NCBI GenBank assembly: GCA_049700315.1
Contig: JBNAVN010000048.1
Location: 1-17,650 of the forward strand
Source: JAOAFX01 sp049700315
Lineage (GTDB): Bacteria > Hydrothermota > Tepidihabitantia > SM23-42 > JAOAFX01
Direction: 5' to 3'
Length of the DNA stretch: 17,650 bases
Shown: positions 6,902 through 13,268 of the stretch, piece by piece
Layout: each line of letters starts with the position of its first letter
How positions within the stretch are numbered: position 1 is the first letter of the stretch
Position numbers and translations under genes: made by a program
The notes under the pieces: model-generated
The model's database searches: none
Told to the model about the DNA's origin: nothing
The model's input: the letters and a program-made list of their open reading frames with translations, nothing else

Positions 6902-6933
6902 TTTAGGTATTTAGTTGTTTAGGTATTCAGTAA
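6902..6933. repeat. Tandem octamer repeat (TTTAGGTA-like), copy 1
   Basis: Four consecutive 8-base units read TTTAGGTA, TTTAGTTG, TTTAGGTA and TTCAGTAA. A second four-unit array with the same register lies at 12564-12595. This copy ends 15 bases before the TspO start codon. Confidence 0.65.
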
Positions 6934-6948
6934 TTTTAAGGAGGTATT

Positions 6949-7434
6949 ATGCCTGTTCAAAATTTCAATATAATCAAATTTGTTCTCTCTATTGTTCTGA
7001 CGCTTTGCGCGGGTTTTATTGGTTCACTTGCGACAAGGCAGTCAGTTTCAACCTGGTTCACAACAATAAACAAACCACCAATAAGTCCGCCAAACTGGTT
7101 ATTTGGTCCGGTCTGGACTGCTTTATTTATTCTAATAGGAATCGCATTTTATCTTGTCTGGAATAAAGGAATTTCTCAAGAGGGTGTGAAGACCGCCATC
7201 ATTATTTTCGTGATACAACTTATTCTTAATATTCTCTGGTCGGTTCTGTTTTTTGGCTTGCGTTCGCCGATGTCGGCATTCATTGAAATTATTGTATTAT
7301 GGATTGCAATCCTGCTTACGATTATCTTTTTCTTCCGCGTTTCTTCTCTTGCTGGTTATCTTTTGATACCATACATACTATGGGTTAGTTTCGCCTCAGT
7401 CCTGAATGGATGGATTATGATTTTGAATAAGTAG
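6949..7434 (+). CDS. TspO/MBR family membrane protein
   Basis: This 161-residue protein has the five membrane helices and length of the tryptophan-rich sensory/translocator family. Landmarks are G-F-I-G-S near 22-26, the loop P-P-I-S-P-P-N-W-L-F-G-P-V-W at about 43-56, L-I-L-N-I-L-W-S-V-L-F-F in helix 3, and the closing P-Y-I-L-W-V-S-F-A-S-V-L-N-G-W. TspO proteins bind porphyrins and sterol-like ligands and are tied to redox, porphyrin or stress control; the physiological substrate is unsettled. AAGGAGGT at 6938-6945 sets the start. The gene follows the ECF cluster after 131 bases that hold two repeat elements, so it may or may not share its transcript. The bacterial homologue is called tspO, but I leave the symbol open. 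Confidence 0.9.
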   Translation: MPVQNFNIIKFVLSIVLTLCAGFIGSLATRQSVSTWFTTINKPPISPPNWLFGPVWTALFILIGIAFYLVWNKGISQEGVKTAIIIFVIQLILNILWSVLFFGLRSPMSAFIEIIVLWIAILLTIIFFFRVSSLAGYLLIPYILWVSFASVLNGWIMILNK

Positions 7435-7464
7435 ATTCCAAGAATACTTTGCAATAGGTAAGTC

Positions 7465-8199
7465 ATGTTATCAGGAGATTCGCCAGCACTCGTTGGTATC
7501 GTTCCAAGAAAAGAACTCTGGAAAGTTATTAAGGAAGGAAAGTGGTATCATATTCCAGTTAAGTCAATCCCCAAAAATCTGAAACAAATTCGCTATATTG
7601 CCTTTTATTTTCCATCAATATTCGGCAAAGGTCTTAGGTTTAAGGTGAGCTATTATGCTTTGGTTCTAAATATTGATACTTAAAAAAGAATAGAAATTTT
7701 CCCTGACGAAATTTCACATCCGCGAAGAAATTCTGATTATTATCAATTGCATCTTGGTGAAATAAAAGAATTACCACATCCGATTCCAAGTAAAAGATGG
7801 CGAAGGATTGTTCATATTCCAACGACTCTTAAAAGATTATTTCTTGCTGAAGAGATAAATGATTTATACTGGACGAGCGAGTTGGAAGATAAAATGTATA
7901 AGGCACTGAAAAAAGTTAATATTTTCCCCGAAAGGCAGTATTTAGTGCGGATTAACAGACAATTCTATTTTTTAGATTTCTGCATATTTTGTAGAAAGGC
8001 AAATATTGACCTTGAATGTGATGGTGAACGCTATCACACACTTCCGGAAGCACTTTCAAGGGATAGGGAGCGAAATAATGAATTGACAAGTTTTGGCTGG
8101 TCAGTTCTACGTTTCAGTGGTAAGGACATAAGAAAGGATATTAAGAAGTGTTTAAAGACCATAGATAGGACGGCCAAAACATTAAACAGCCTTGTGTAA
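7465..8199 (+). pseudogene. DUF559-like endonuclease-domain protein interrupted by an in-frame stop
   Basis: Codons 1-72 (7465-7680) and the sequence after TAA 7681-7683 lie in the same frame and read as one protein of about 245 residues. The N-terminal half has the L-V-G-I-V, W-Y-H-I-P-V-K-S and I-A-F-Y-F-P-S motifs; the middle has I-P-S-K-R-W-R-R-I-V-H-I-P-T-T. The C-terminal part is a Vsr/DUF559-type nuclease fold with F-L-D-F-C-I and I-D-L-E-C-D-G, then a closing S-F-G-W-S-V-L-R-F-S-G. Similarity on both sides of the TAA is what I expect of the intact family, so this is a nonsense mutation, a sequencing error, or a gene expressed from an internal start. No good Shine-Dalgarno or ATG restarts the second half where needed. 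The catalytic-looking acidic residues are retained, so the decay is recent if real. Confidence 0.7.
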
Positions 8200-8214
8200 A
8201 ACGATGTGTTTACT

Positions 8215-9360
8215 ATGATTTATCGTAATTTCGGCAAGACTGGATTGAAGGTCTCTCAGCTCGGATTTGGATGTATGAGATTTCCACTTCTGGATGAGTA
8301 CAATTTCAAATCAATAAATAAGAGTGAAGCGAGGAAATTGTTATATTATGCTATTGATAAAGGGATAAATTATCTTGATACTGCATACGGTTATCATTCT
8401 GGTGAGAGTGAAGTATTTTTGGGAGAGGTTTTAATACCGGAATATAGAAAGAAGGTCTATCTGGCGACGAAGTTGCCCGTCTATCTAATGAAAGAAAAGG
8501 GTGATTCACAAAAATATCTTGATGAGCAACTCAATAGAATGAAAACCGAGACGATAGATATGTATCTACTACATGGTTTGAGCAGGGACTCCTGGCAGAC
8601 TGTTCAGAAATTTGATTTGTTAAAATTCTCAGATGATTCATTGAAATCAGGAAAGATAAGATACACTGGTTTTTCTTTTCATGATGAGTTTCCACTTTTT
8701 GAAGAGATTGTAAATGCATATCCCTGGTCACTATGTTTAATTCATCTAAATTATGTGGATGATGATATTCAGGCAGGAATAAAAGGACTTGAATATGCAT
8801 ATCAAAAAGGGCTTGCAGTAATCATTATGGAACCCTTGCGTGGAGGAAAACTTGCAAGAAATGTGCCTGATGAAGTATTAAAAACTATCTCGCGCTCAAA
8901 ATTCAGGCAAACCCCAGCAGAATTTGCCTTTAGATTTCTGTATAATCATCCTGAAGTCTCTTGTGTCTTGAGTGGGATGAGTTCAATTGAACAGGTAAAA
9001 GATAATATTGAATTTGCATCCCGGGAGCACAGAAATACTCTAACTTATGATGAATTGCAATTGTATAAAGAAGTAAAAGATTTTTATAAATCACGGACAA
9101 GGGTTAATTGCACGGGTTGTAACTATTGCTCAGAATGTCCACAGAACATACCGATTTCATTCATTTTTGAGTTGTATAATGATGCCTATATGTATAATGC
9201 ATTTGAAGAATCAAAATCAATGTATAAAAAATTCATTAAAGATGAACGAAAAGCAGACAAATGCACTGAGTGTGGTCAATGTGAACAAAGATGCCCCCGG
9301 GGGATTGAGATTGTCAAAGAATTAAAAAATGTACATAAAAGTTTGTCAAAACCGAGTTAA
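8215..9360 (+). CDS. Aldo/keto reductase with C-terminal 4Fe-4S ferredoxin domain
   Basis: The 381-residue protein starts as a typical aldo/keto reductase barrel (residues 1-285), with the opening Y-R-N-F-G-K-T-G-L-K-V-S-Q-L-G-F-G. The catalytic tetrad reads Asp55, Tyr60, Lys86 and His120. The tail (about 298-365) adds two cluster-binding motifs: Cys299/302/305/308 and Cys350/353/356/360. This fusion is common in anaerobes and suggests electron exchange with iron-sulfur partners as well as, or instead of, NADPH. The substrate is unknown. An in-frame GTG at 8206 exists, but ATG 8215 gives the family's usual N-terminus. Neither has a clear Shine-Dalgarno. The gene begins 15 bases after the nuclease relic, so it may have been co-transcribed with it. 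Confidence 0.9.
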   Translation: MIYRNFGKTGLKVSQLGFGCMRFPLLDEYNFKSINKSEARKLLYYAIDKGINYLDTAYGYHSGESEVFLGEVLIPEYRKKVYLATKLPVYLMKEKGDSQKYLDEQLNRMKTETIDMYLLHGLSRDSWQTVQKFDLLKFSDDSLKSGKIRYTGFSFHDEFPLFEEIVNAYPWSLCLIHLNYVDDDIQAGIKGLEYAYQKGLAVIIMEPLRGGKLARNVPDEVLKTISRSKFRQTPAEFAFRFLYNHPEVSCVLSGMSSIEQVKDNIEFASREHRNTLTYDELQLYKEVKDFYKSRTRVNCTGCNYCSECPQNIPISFIFELYNDAYMYNAFEESKSMYKKFIKDERKADKCTECGQCEQRCPRGIEIVKELKNVHKSLSKPS

Positions 9361-9661
9361 CCAACCTGGTATGATTGATTCTAACCTGTTTCTATTTTTC
9401 ATCAGTACAGTATGGCCTACTGAACCCATTTCAGCATCTAATATTTTAGGACAAAGCGTTGTCCAATCAAGCGCGAGAAAATTAGGGTTAGTGTTTTGAG
9501 AATTACAAAACTGTTACTATAATTGCACAATTGCACATATGTAGATATGTTCATATATTCATATAGATAAATGGTGCAGATTTGTTCTCAGTAAATCTTT
9601 CCGAAGGAAAATCAAAGAATTTCGTAATTCATTATGTTTTAATAATTGTTTCAGTTTAGAA
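9361..9661. other. Intergenic stretch with a promoter and small hairpins
   Basis: There is no convincing gene in these 301 bases. A 42-codon frame at 9371-9499 lacks a ribosome site and resembles nothing I know. GGACAA (9449-9454) and TTGTCC (9459-9464) form a six-pair hairpin without a T run. A promoter lies at 9496-9523. It is followed by a TTGCAC direct repeat and ATAT-rich sequence, including a second, weaker pair, TTGCAC 9531-9536 and TATATT 9554-9559 with 17 bp between. Confidence 0.5.
9496..9523 (+). promoter_or_regulatory. Sigma-70-like promoter with 16-bp spacer
   Basis: TTGAGA (9496-9501) and TATAAT (9518-9523) are 16 bp apart. Transcription would start near 9530 and leave an untranslated leader of about 130 bases before the GNAT gene at 9662. 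A small RNA or regulated leader is therefore possible. Confidence 0.6.
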
Positions 9662-10132
9662 ATGGTAGATTTTATTTTTGTTGTATCAGATGAACAAATA
9701 TCAATAGTGCGTGAACTATTCAAAGAATACGCATCTGGGTTGGGATTTGATCTGTGCTTTCAGAATTTTGATAAAGAACTTGCTGAACTCCCTGGTGATT
9801 ATGCATCGCCAGATGGTCGTTTGATACTTGCTGTCAATGATGGGAAAATAGCTGGGTGCGTGGCTTTGAGAAAACTTGCAGTTAATATTTGTGAAATGAA
9901 AAGACTATATGTTAAACCTGAGTTCAGGGGAATGGGAATTGGAAAAAAGTTGGTAAAATTTATCATTGACGAGGCTAAGAAAATTGGTTATTCTTATATG
10001 AAGTTGGATACTGTACCAGCAATGAAAGAGGCAATTGCGCTTTATCGCTCAATGGGTTTTTATGAGATTGAGGCATACCGGGAAAATCCAATTGAAGGTG
10101 CAAAGTTTATGGAGTTAAAATTGAAGGATTAA
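9662..10132 (+). CDS. GNAT-family N-acetyltransferase
   Basis: This 156-residue protein is a single GNAT domain that transfers acetyl from acetyl-CoA to an amine. The acetyl-CoA loop is R-G-M-G-I-G at about 97-102, preceded by the strand M-K-R-L-Y-V-K-P and followed by the long helix of motif A. The C-terminal part shows A-I-A-L-Y-R-S-M-G-F-Y, the motif-B helix that often carries the catalytic Tyr. The N-terminal part has a G-D-Y-A-S-P-D-G-R-L-I-L-A segment found in a common bacterial GNAT subgroup. The acceptor cannot be told. No Shine-Dalgarno precedes ATG 9662 and no other in-frame start lies nearby upstream. It is followed after 18 bases by a truncated DUF2703 gene. Confidence 0.87.
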   Translation: MVDFIFVVSDEQISIVRELFKEYASGLGFDLCFQNFDKELAELPGDYASPDGRLILAVNDGKIAGCVALRKLAVNICEMKRLYVKPEFRGMGIGKKLVKFIIDEAKKIGYSYMKLDTVPAMKEAIALYRSMGFYEIEAYRENPIEGAKFMELKLKD

Positions 10133-10150
10133 TATTATAGGAGTGATTAT

Positions 10151-10270
10151 ATGGATAAAAAAATTCTTAAGATTAAGTGGCAGAGGTTACTTGTAGATGG
10201 TGAGACCTGTCCGAGGTGTAATGAGACTGAACAGGAGATTGATAGTAACTTGCGGGGATTAAAGAAATAG
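10151..10270 (+). pseudogene. Truncated DUF2703-like protein (39 codons)
   Basis: A good TAGGAG site precedes ATG 10151. The 39 residues contain I-K-W-Q-R-L-L-V-D-G-E-T-C-P-R-C, the start of DUF2703 proteins, with Cys20 and Cys23, and then stop at TAG 10268. Family members I know of are about three times longer, and the rest of the domain is not visible in any forward frame after the stop. It is therefore most likely a 3'-truncated relic. A functional mini-protein that binds metal through C-x2-C is a less likely alternative, because a single pair cannot fill a metal site without dimerising. Confidence 0.6.
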
Positions 10271-10297
10271 ATAAGGGGTTGAATAATTGCTTATATA

Positions 10298-10325
10298 TTG
10301 ACATTATGGCAAAAATTCATATAAT
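10298..10325 (+). promoter_or_regulatory. Consensus sigma-70 promoter of the AAA ATPase gene
   Basis: A perfect TTGACA (10298-10303) and a perfect TATAAT (10320-10325) have a 16-bp spacer. A second TATAAT lies at 10333-10338. The gene start at 10372 follows a TAGGAG ribosome site, leaving a leader of about 40 bases. This is the strongest promoter in the window. Confidence 0.8.
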
Positions 10326-10371
10326 TATTAGGTATAATTTATAAATTTTACCGAATAGGAGTATTATTATA

Positions 10372-11682
10372 ATGAACAAAAATGAGATTATAAGAATCCT
10401 TGATGATTGGAATTTCTGGAATAAGGACCAGGAATCAGGAATTGACAGAAATTATTATACTGATAGACTGCATTCTTATCTAAAAACAGACCAGGTTGCT
10501 GTTATAACCGGTGTTCGTAGGAGTGGAAAATCATATATTATGAGACAGGTTGCAAAAAAATTAATAAACAGTGGAGTCTCCAGGAATGAGATTCTAGTCA
10601 TAAACTTTGAAGACCCGAGATTTTCCCAACTTAACGCGAGTTTATTACAGATGATTTATGAGACATATTTAGAATTTTTGAGCCCGAAAGAAAAACCATA
10701 TATTTTCCTTGACGAGGTTCAGGAAGTTGCAGACTGGGAGAAGTGGGTTAGAACGATGAGAGAATTAAAAAAAGCGAAAATTATAGTATCTGGTTCAAAT
10801 GCAAAAATGTTAAGCAGGGACTTATCAACTTTACTAACCGGAATACACCTTGATTTAACTGTATATCCCTTATCCTTTAAAGAATTTCTCTTTTTTAATG
10901 ATTTTCAGGTTAGAAATGATCTTGATATAATTACCCACCAAACTGAGATAAAGAGTTTGTTGAGAAAATATCTTGAATTCGGTTCATTTCCTGAAGTGGT
11001 TTTACATAAATCAAAGAAAGAAATTTTACTGAGTTATTATGACGATATAATAAATAAAGATTTAATAAAAAGGTACAATGTTCGTAAAAATGAGAGATTA
11101 AGAAATTTAGCAAAATTTTATATGACAAATATTTCTAATTTAATAACCTATAATTCTATAGAAAAATTTATTAATCTATCTGCTGATACGATAGAAAAAT
11201 TTTCGCAATATTTTGAAGATGTGTATATTTTGTTTTTCCTTAGCCGATTTTCCTATAAGGTAAAAGAACAACAAAAAAGTCCAAAGAAGGTGTATTGTGT
11301 TGATACTGGATTGGCAAATACTATCGGCTTTAGATTAAGTGAAAATTTAGGAAAGTCTTTTGAAAATGTAATCTCTTTAGAATTAAAGAAAAAAATGATA
11401 ATGAATCCAGATTTAGAAGTTTATTATTGGAAAGATTTCCAACACAGAGAAGTAGACTTTGTGACTAAAGAGAAAAATGAAATAAAAGAACTTATTCAGG
11501 TGTGCTGGGATATAGAGGAACAAAAAGTTAAGAAAAGGGAAATTAAATCTCTCGTAAAGGCAATGGATGAATTGAAGGTTAGACACTCCATAGTTATTAC
11601 AGAAGATTTTGCGGGTGAAGACAATATTGGTGGAAAACATATAAAATTTATACCGTTATGGTATTGGTGCTTGAGCATATAA
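10372..11682 (+). CDS. AAA-family ATPase with C-terminal DUF4143 domain
   Basis: This 436-residue protein belongs to the large ATP-binding family of the AAA_14/DUF4143 type. Walker A is G-V-R-R-S-G-K-S at 47-54. Walker B is I-F-L-D-E-V-Q-E at 111-118. A sensor-like S-G-S-N lies at 140-143. A Y-P-L-S-F-K-E-F motif near 165-172 marks the switch to the helical middle part. The C-terminal domain holds a restriction-endonuclease-like core: Glu337, then R-E-V-D-F with Asp362, then L-I-Q-V near 374-377. Such genes occur in many copies in uncultured bacteria and archaea and often move between genomes; their role is unknown, with defence or toxin-like functions proposed. It stands alone with its own strong promoter, between two GNAT genes. 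Confidence 0.9.
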   Translation: MNKNEIIRILDDWNFWNKDQESGIDRNYYTDRLHSYLKTDQVAVITGVRRSGKSYIMRQVAKKLINSGVSRNEILVINFEDPRFSQLNASLLQMIYETYLEFLSPKEKPYIFLDEVQEVADWEKWVRTMRELKKAKIIVSGSNAKMLSRDLSTLLTGIHLDLTVYPLSFKEFLFFNDFQVRNDLDIITHQTEIKSLLRKYLEFGSFPEVVLHKSKKEILLSYYDDIINKDLIKRYNVRKNERLRNLAKFYMTNISNLITYNSIEKFINLSADTIEKFSQYFEDVYILFFLSRFSYKVKEQQKSPKKVYCVDTGLANTIGFRLSENLGKSFENVISLELKKKMIMNPDLEVYYWKDFQHREVDFVTKEKNEIKELIQVCWDIEEQKVKKREIKSLVKAMDELKVRHSIVITEDFAGEDNIGGKHIKFIPLWYWCLSI

Positions 11683-11783
11683 TTATCAAATGAATTTCAA
11701 AATGTTTTATATGAAAGCGGTAAAAATTGAAATTGTAATGATACAGTTAATTCCTGCTTACATTAAATATTGAGGTGGTATAA

Positions 11784-12293
11784 ATGTCGGAAATTATAAT
11801 CAAAGATATAACTGAAGAAAATATTATTGACTGGTGCTCTGTCTGTGTTCCATTGGAAAAGAGAGAAGACCCGGATTGGAAAAATGGAATGGAAGAGAAA
11901 AGAATCTGGGCTCTTGAAATGCTGCAAAAATGGGGTCCAATCGCGAAAATCGGTTATATTGATAACATACCGGCAGGGATGATACAGTATAAACCATCGC
12001 CAGAAGAAGGAGTTGTCGGCATTGATTGCATCTATGTCCATGAAAAAAAATACTGGCGAAAAGGAATTGGCAAAAATTTATTATTCAGTCTGATAGAAGA
12101 TATGAAAAAGCCACAAAAATGGTTTAATGATAAACCCGCTAATGCCCTTGTTGTTTGGACATTCGCCGGACATTCGGAAGGGCAACTCTCAGCAAGGGAA
12201 TTTTTTACAGAATATGGATTTAAGAAAGTTGGAGAAAATCCAAATTTTTTGTATTATCCTTTGCAAGAAGGTTTCGTCTATCAACCAGTTTAG
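11784..12293 (+). CDS. GNAT-family N-acetyltransferase, second type
   Basis: The 169-residue protein is not a close copy of the GNAT at 9662. Its motif A reads I-D-C-I-Y-V-H-E-K-K-Y-W-R-K-G-I-G-K, with the acetyl-CoA loop R-K-G-I-G-K. The end contains A-R-E-F-F-T-E-Y-G-F-K-K-V-G-E and then F-L-Y-Y-P-L-Q-E-G-F-V-Y-Q-P-V. From memory, longer relatives continue past this Y-Q-P point with a YoaP-like C-terminal domain. Here the gene stops exactly there and nothing similar follows, so it is either a short natural form or has lost its tail. GAGGTGG five bases before the ATG gives a clear start. It stands 101 bases after the ATPase; the gap shows no hairpin. Confidence 0.85.
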   Translation: MSEIIIKDITEENIIDWCSVCVPLEKREDPDWKNGMEEKRIWALEMLQKWGPIAKIGYIDNIPAGMIQYKPSPEEGVVGIDCIYVHEKKYWRKGIGKNLLFSLIEDMKKPQKWFNDKPANALVVWTFAGHSEGQLSAREFFTEYGFKKVGENPNFLYYPLQEGFVYQPV

Positions 12294-12303
12294 CCCAGCT
12301 CTC

Positions 12304-12331
12304 TTGATTAAAATTCTTTTTAGTATATAAT
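12304..12331 (+). promoter_or_regulatory. Promoter placed for a leaderless transcript
   Basis: TTGATT (12304-12309) and TATAAT (12326-12331) are separated by 16 bp. The ATG of the next gene (12339) lies eight bases after the last base of the -10 box, which is where transcription should begin. No Shine-Dalgarno is present. Confidence 0.65.
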
Positions 12332-12338
12332 TATATTG

Positions 12339-12545
12339 ATGGGAAAGAAAAAAAAGAAAAAATTCTGGTTTCTAAAATTAAAAAAGCCTGATTACAAGAA
12401 AGAATTGCAGTTTGAATTAGACTTCCAATCTTCGCTCACAACCCAGCAGAGATTTGAAATGATGTTCAGACAATCTAATATTATGAAGGAGATTTTGATA
12501 AGAAATGGATATAGAAAACCTTTTGAGATTATTAAAAGAAAATAA
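12339..12545 (+). CDS. Small lysine-rich hypothetical protein
   Basis: This 68-residue protein starts with a run of lysines, followed by aromatic residues (F-W-F-L-K-L), then D-Y-K-K-E-L-Q-F-E-L-D-F-Q, S-L-T-T-Q-Q-R-F-E-M-M-F-R-Q-S and a closing basic N-G-Y-R-K-P-F-E-I-I-K-R-K. The middle is a likely two-helix segment. It reminds me of small proteins in uncultured bacteria found near nucleotidyltransferase or toxin-antitoxin genes, but I cannot name a family and no partner gene is here. A TTG at 12336 is in frame; ATG 12339 is preferred. The patterned, non-shadow sequence plus a well-placed promoter argue that it is real. The charge suggests nucleic-acid or ribosome binding, which is only an inference. 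Confidence 0.6.
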   Translation: MGKKKKKKFWFLKLKKPDYKKELQFELDFQSSLTTQQRFEMMFRQSNIMKEILIRNGYRKPFEIIKRK

Positions 12546-12563
12546 GGAAATTTCCAAAAAATC

Positions 12564-12595
12564 TTTAGGTATTTAGGTGTTTAGGCATTTAGGTA
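12564..12595. repeat. Tandem octamer repeat (TTTAGGTA-like), copy 2
   Basis: Four 8-base units are TTTAGGTA, TTTAGGTG, TTTAGGCA and TTTAGGTA. It is the cleaner relative of the array at 6902-6933. It starts 18 bases after the stop of the lysine-rich protein gene. Confidence 0.7.
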
Positions 12596-12623
12596 ATTTG
12601 TAAGTGGTAAGTTTTTCCCATAA

Positions 12624-12739
12624 ATCAAACATTTGTTTGATCCGCGAGAAACAAAATCGCGGTTAGAAACCGCTCCTACAATTGATATAAATGTAGGAGG
12701 CGTTTCCAACGCCGAGTAATGGATTTTCAATCCATTACT
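12624..12739. repeat. Composite array of consecutive hairpins (REP/BIME-like)
   Basis: Six stems lie in 116 bases: ATCAAACA/TGTTTGAT (12624-12641); CCGCGA/TCGCGG (12642-12662); GCGGTT/AACCGC (12659-12673), which competes with the previous stem; TCCTACA/TGTAGGA (12674-12698); GGCGTT/AACGCC (12699-12713); and AGTAATGGATT/AATCCATTACT (12715-12739, perfect 11 pairs, loop TTC). The parts 12665-12680 and 12692-12707 are also complementary as a whole, apart from a small offset. The segment is much richer in GC than its surroundings. A half copy is at 14328-14354. Confidence 0.8.
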
Positions 12740-12847
12740 GCAAATAAGGAAATTTTCATTATAGAAAATAAAAACCACAAGATATTCATAAAGGACCCCT
12801 CACCCTGAAACAAGTTCAGGACAGGCTCTTAATCTCTTCGTCTTATC

Positions 12848-12881
12848 ATTCCATTATTAAATAATTATAAAATAATGGAAT
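12848..12881. repeat. Hairpin repeat of the AATTCCAT family, copy 2
   Basis: Perfect 11-base arms, ATTCCATTATT (12848-12858) and its complement (12871-12881), flank a 12-base AT loop. The arms match the hairpin at 6827-6854 almost exactly, so this is a dispersed family and not a chance palindrome. Confidence 0.65.
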
Positions 12882-13019
12882 AATAGAATTTTGTAATATT
12901 GAGATGCTGAAATAAGCCTGGAATAAACCTGTCCTGACGACAGGTCAGGATTCAGTCAATGGTTCAACATGACAAATGAAGAATTTTATATAGGGTAAAA
13001 AAGCAGTGAATTCTTAGTG

Positions 13020-13047
13020 TTGACTTATGGTCTATTTGAGATATAAT
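13020..13047 (+). promoter_or_regulatory. Sigma-70-like promoter with 16-bp spacer
   Basis: TTGACT (13020-13025) and TATAAT (13042-13047) have a 16-bp spacer. It would drive the small frame at 13062, the inverted-repeat element at 13161 and the MscS gene at 13269, placing the element inside an untranslated leader of more than 200 bases. Confidence 0.65.
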
Positions 13048-13061
13048 ATAACCTAAATCTT

Positions 13062-13154
13062 ATGGCAATTAAAGAAATGAAATTTGTTAGCAGTAGGTTT
13101 TGCAAAAAGAATTTTTTCCGTAATATGCTGAGGAGCAAAAAGAATTTGGGTTGA
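13062..13154 (+). CDS. Possible 30-residue basic peptide
   Basis: An ATG 15 bases after the -10 box opens a frame of 30 codons that ends with TGA at 13152. The peptide is rich in Lys, Arg and Phe and has no membrane segment. There is no Shine-Dalgarno. Only its position relative to the promoter supports it. It could be a leader peptide for the MscS transcript, or chance. Confidence 0.25.
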   Translation: MAIKEMKFVSSRFCKKNFFRNMLRSKKNLG

Positions 13155-13160
13155 GGAACG

Positions 13161-13238
13161 ACAAATGTAGTTGCCCAATTCATTGGGCATTTAATAAAAA
13201 TAATAATAGAGCCTGATAAATCAGGCAACTACATTTGT
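13161..13238. repeat. Compact element with perfect 15-bp inverted ends and two inner hairpins
   Basis: The ends ACAAATGTAGTTGCC (13161-13175) and GGCAACTACATTTGT (13224-13238) are perfect complements. Inside are two more perfect hairpins, GCCCAAT/ATTGGGC (13173-13188) and GCCTGAT/ATCAGGC (13211-13226). Each shares its outer three bases with an end repeat. The total length is 78 bases. The form is that of a MITE or a structured RNA with a closing stem and two arms. No target-site duplication is evident at the edges. It lies 30 bases before the MscS start. Confidence 0.8.
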
Positions 13239-13268
13239 AAGGAAGACCAAAATAATAATGAAGTTTTT

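Larger units (their letters stand above)
12546..13268. other. Gene-poor, hairpin-rich region
   Basis: These 723 bases hold almost no coding sequence, but at least eight inverted repeats, an octamer array, a promoter and a 30-codon open frame, each listed separately. Two further hairpins not listed separately are CCTGAA/TTCAGG (12804-12820) and the overlapping pair CCTGTC/GACAGG (12928-12944) and TCCTGAC/GTCAGGA (12932-12950), which cannot form together. The region looks like a landing zone for several families of small repeats. Confidence 0.7.

Noticed and set aside
6864..6906. Short frame and GGAGG-TTG start signal in the gap before TspO
   Set aside because: It encodes only 6-12 residues before a stop; the GGAGG is probably chance or part of the repeat.
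7681..7683. TAA read as a sense codon (altered genetic code)
   Set aside because: TAA and TAG end most other genes in the window cleanly, so recoding is not supported; mutation or error is simpler.
9371..9499. 42-codon open frame after the aldo/keto reductase gene
   Set aside because: No ribosome site, no recognisable motif, and the promoter at 9496 overlaps its end.
12564..12739. Possible CRISPR array
   Set aside because: The repeats are contiguous octamers and single hairpins, without regularly spaced direct repeats and unique spacers; no cas genes are present.
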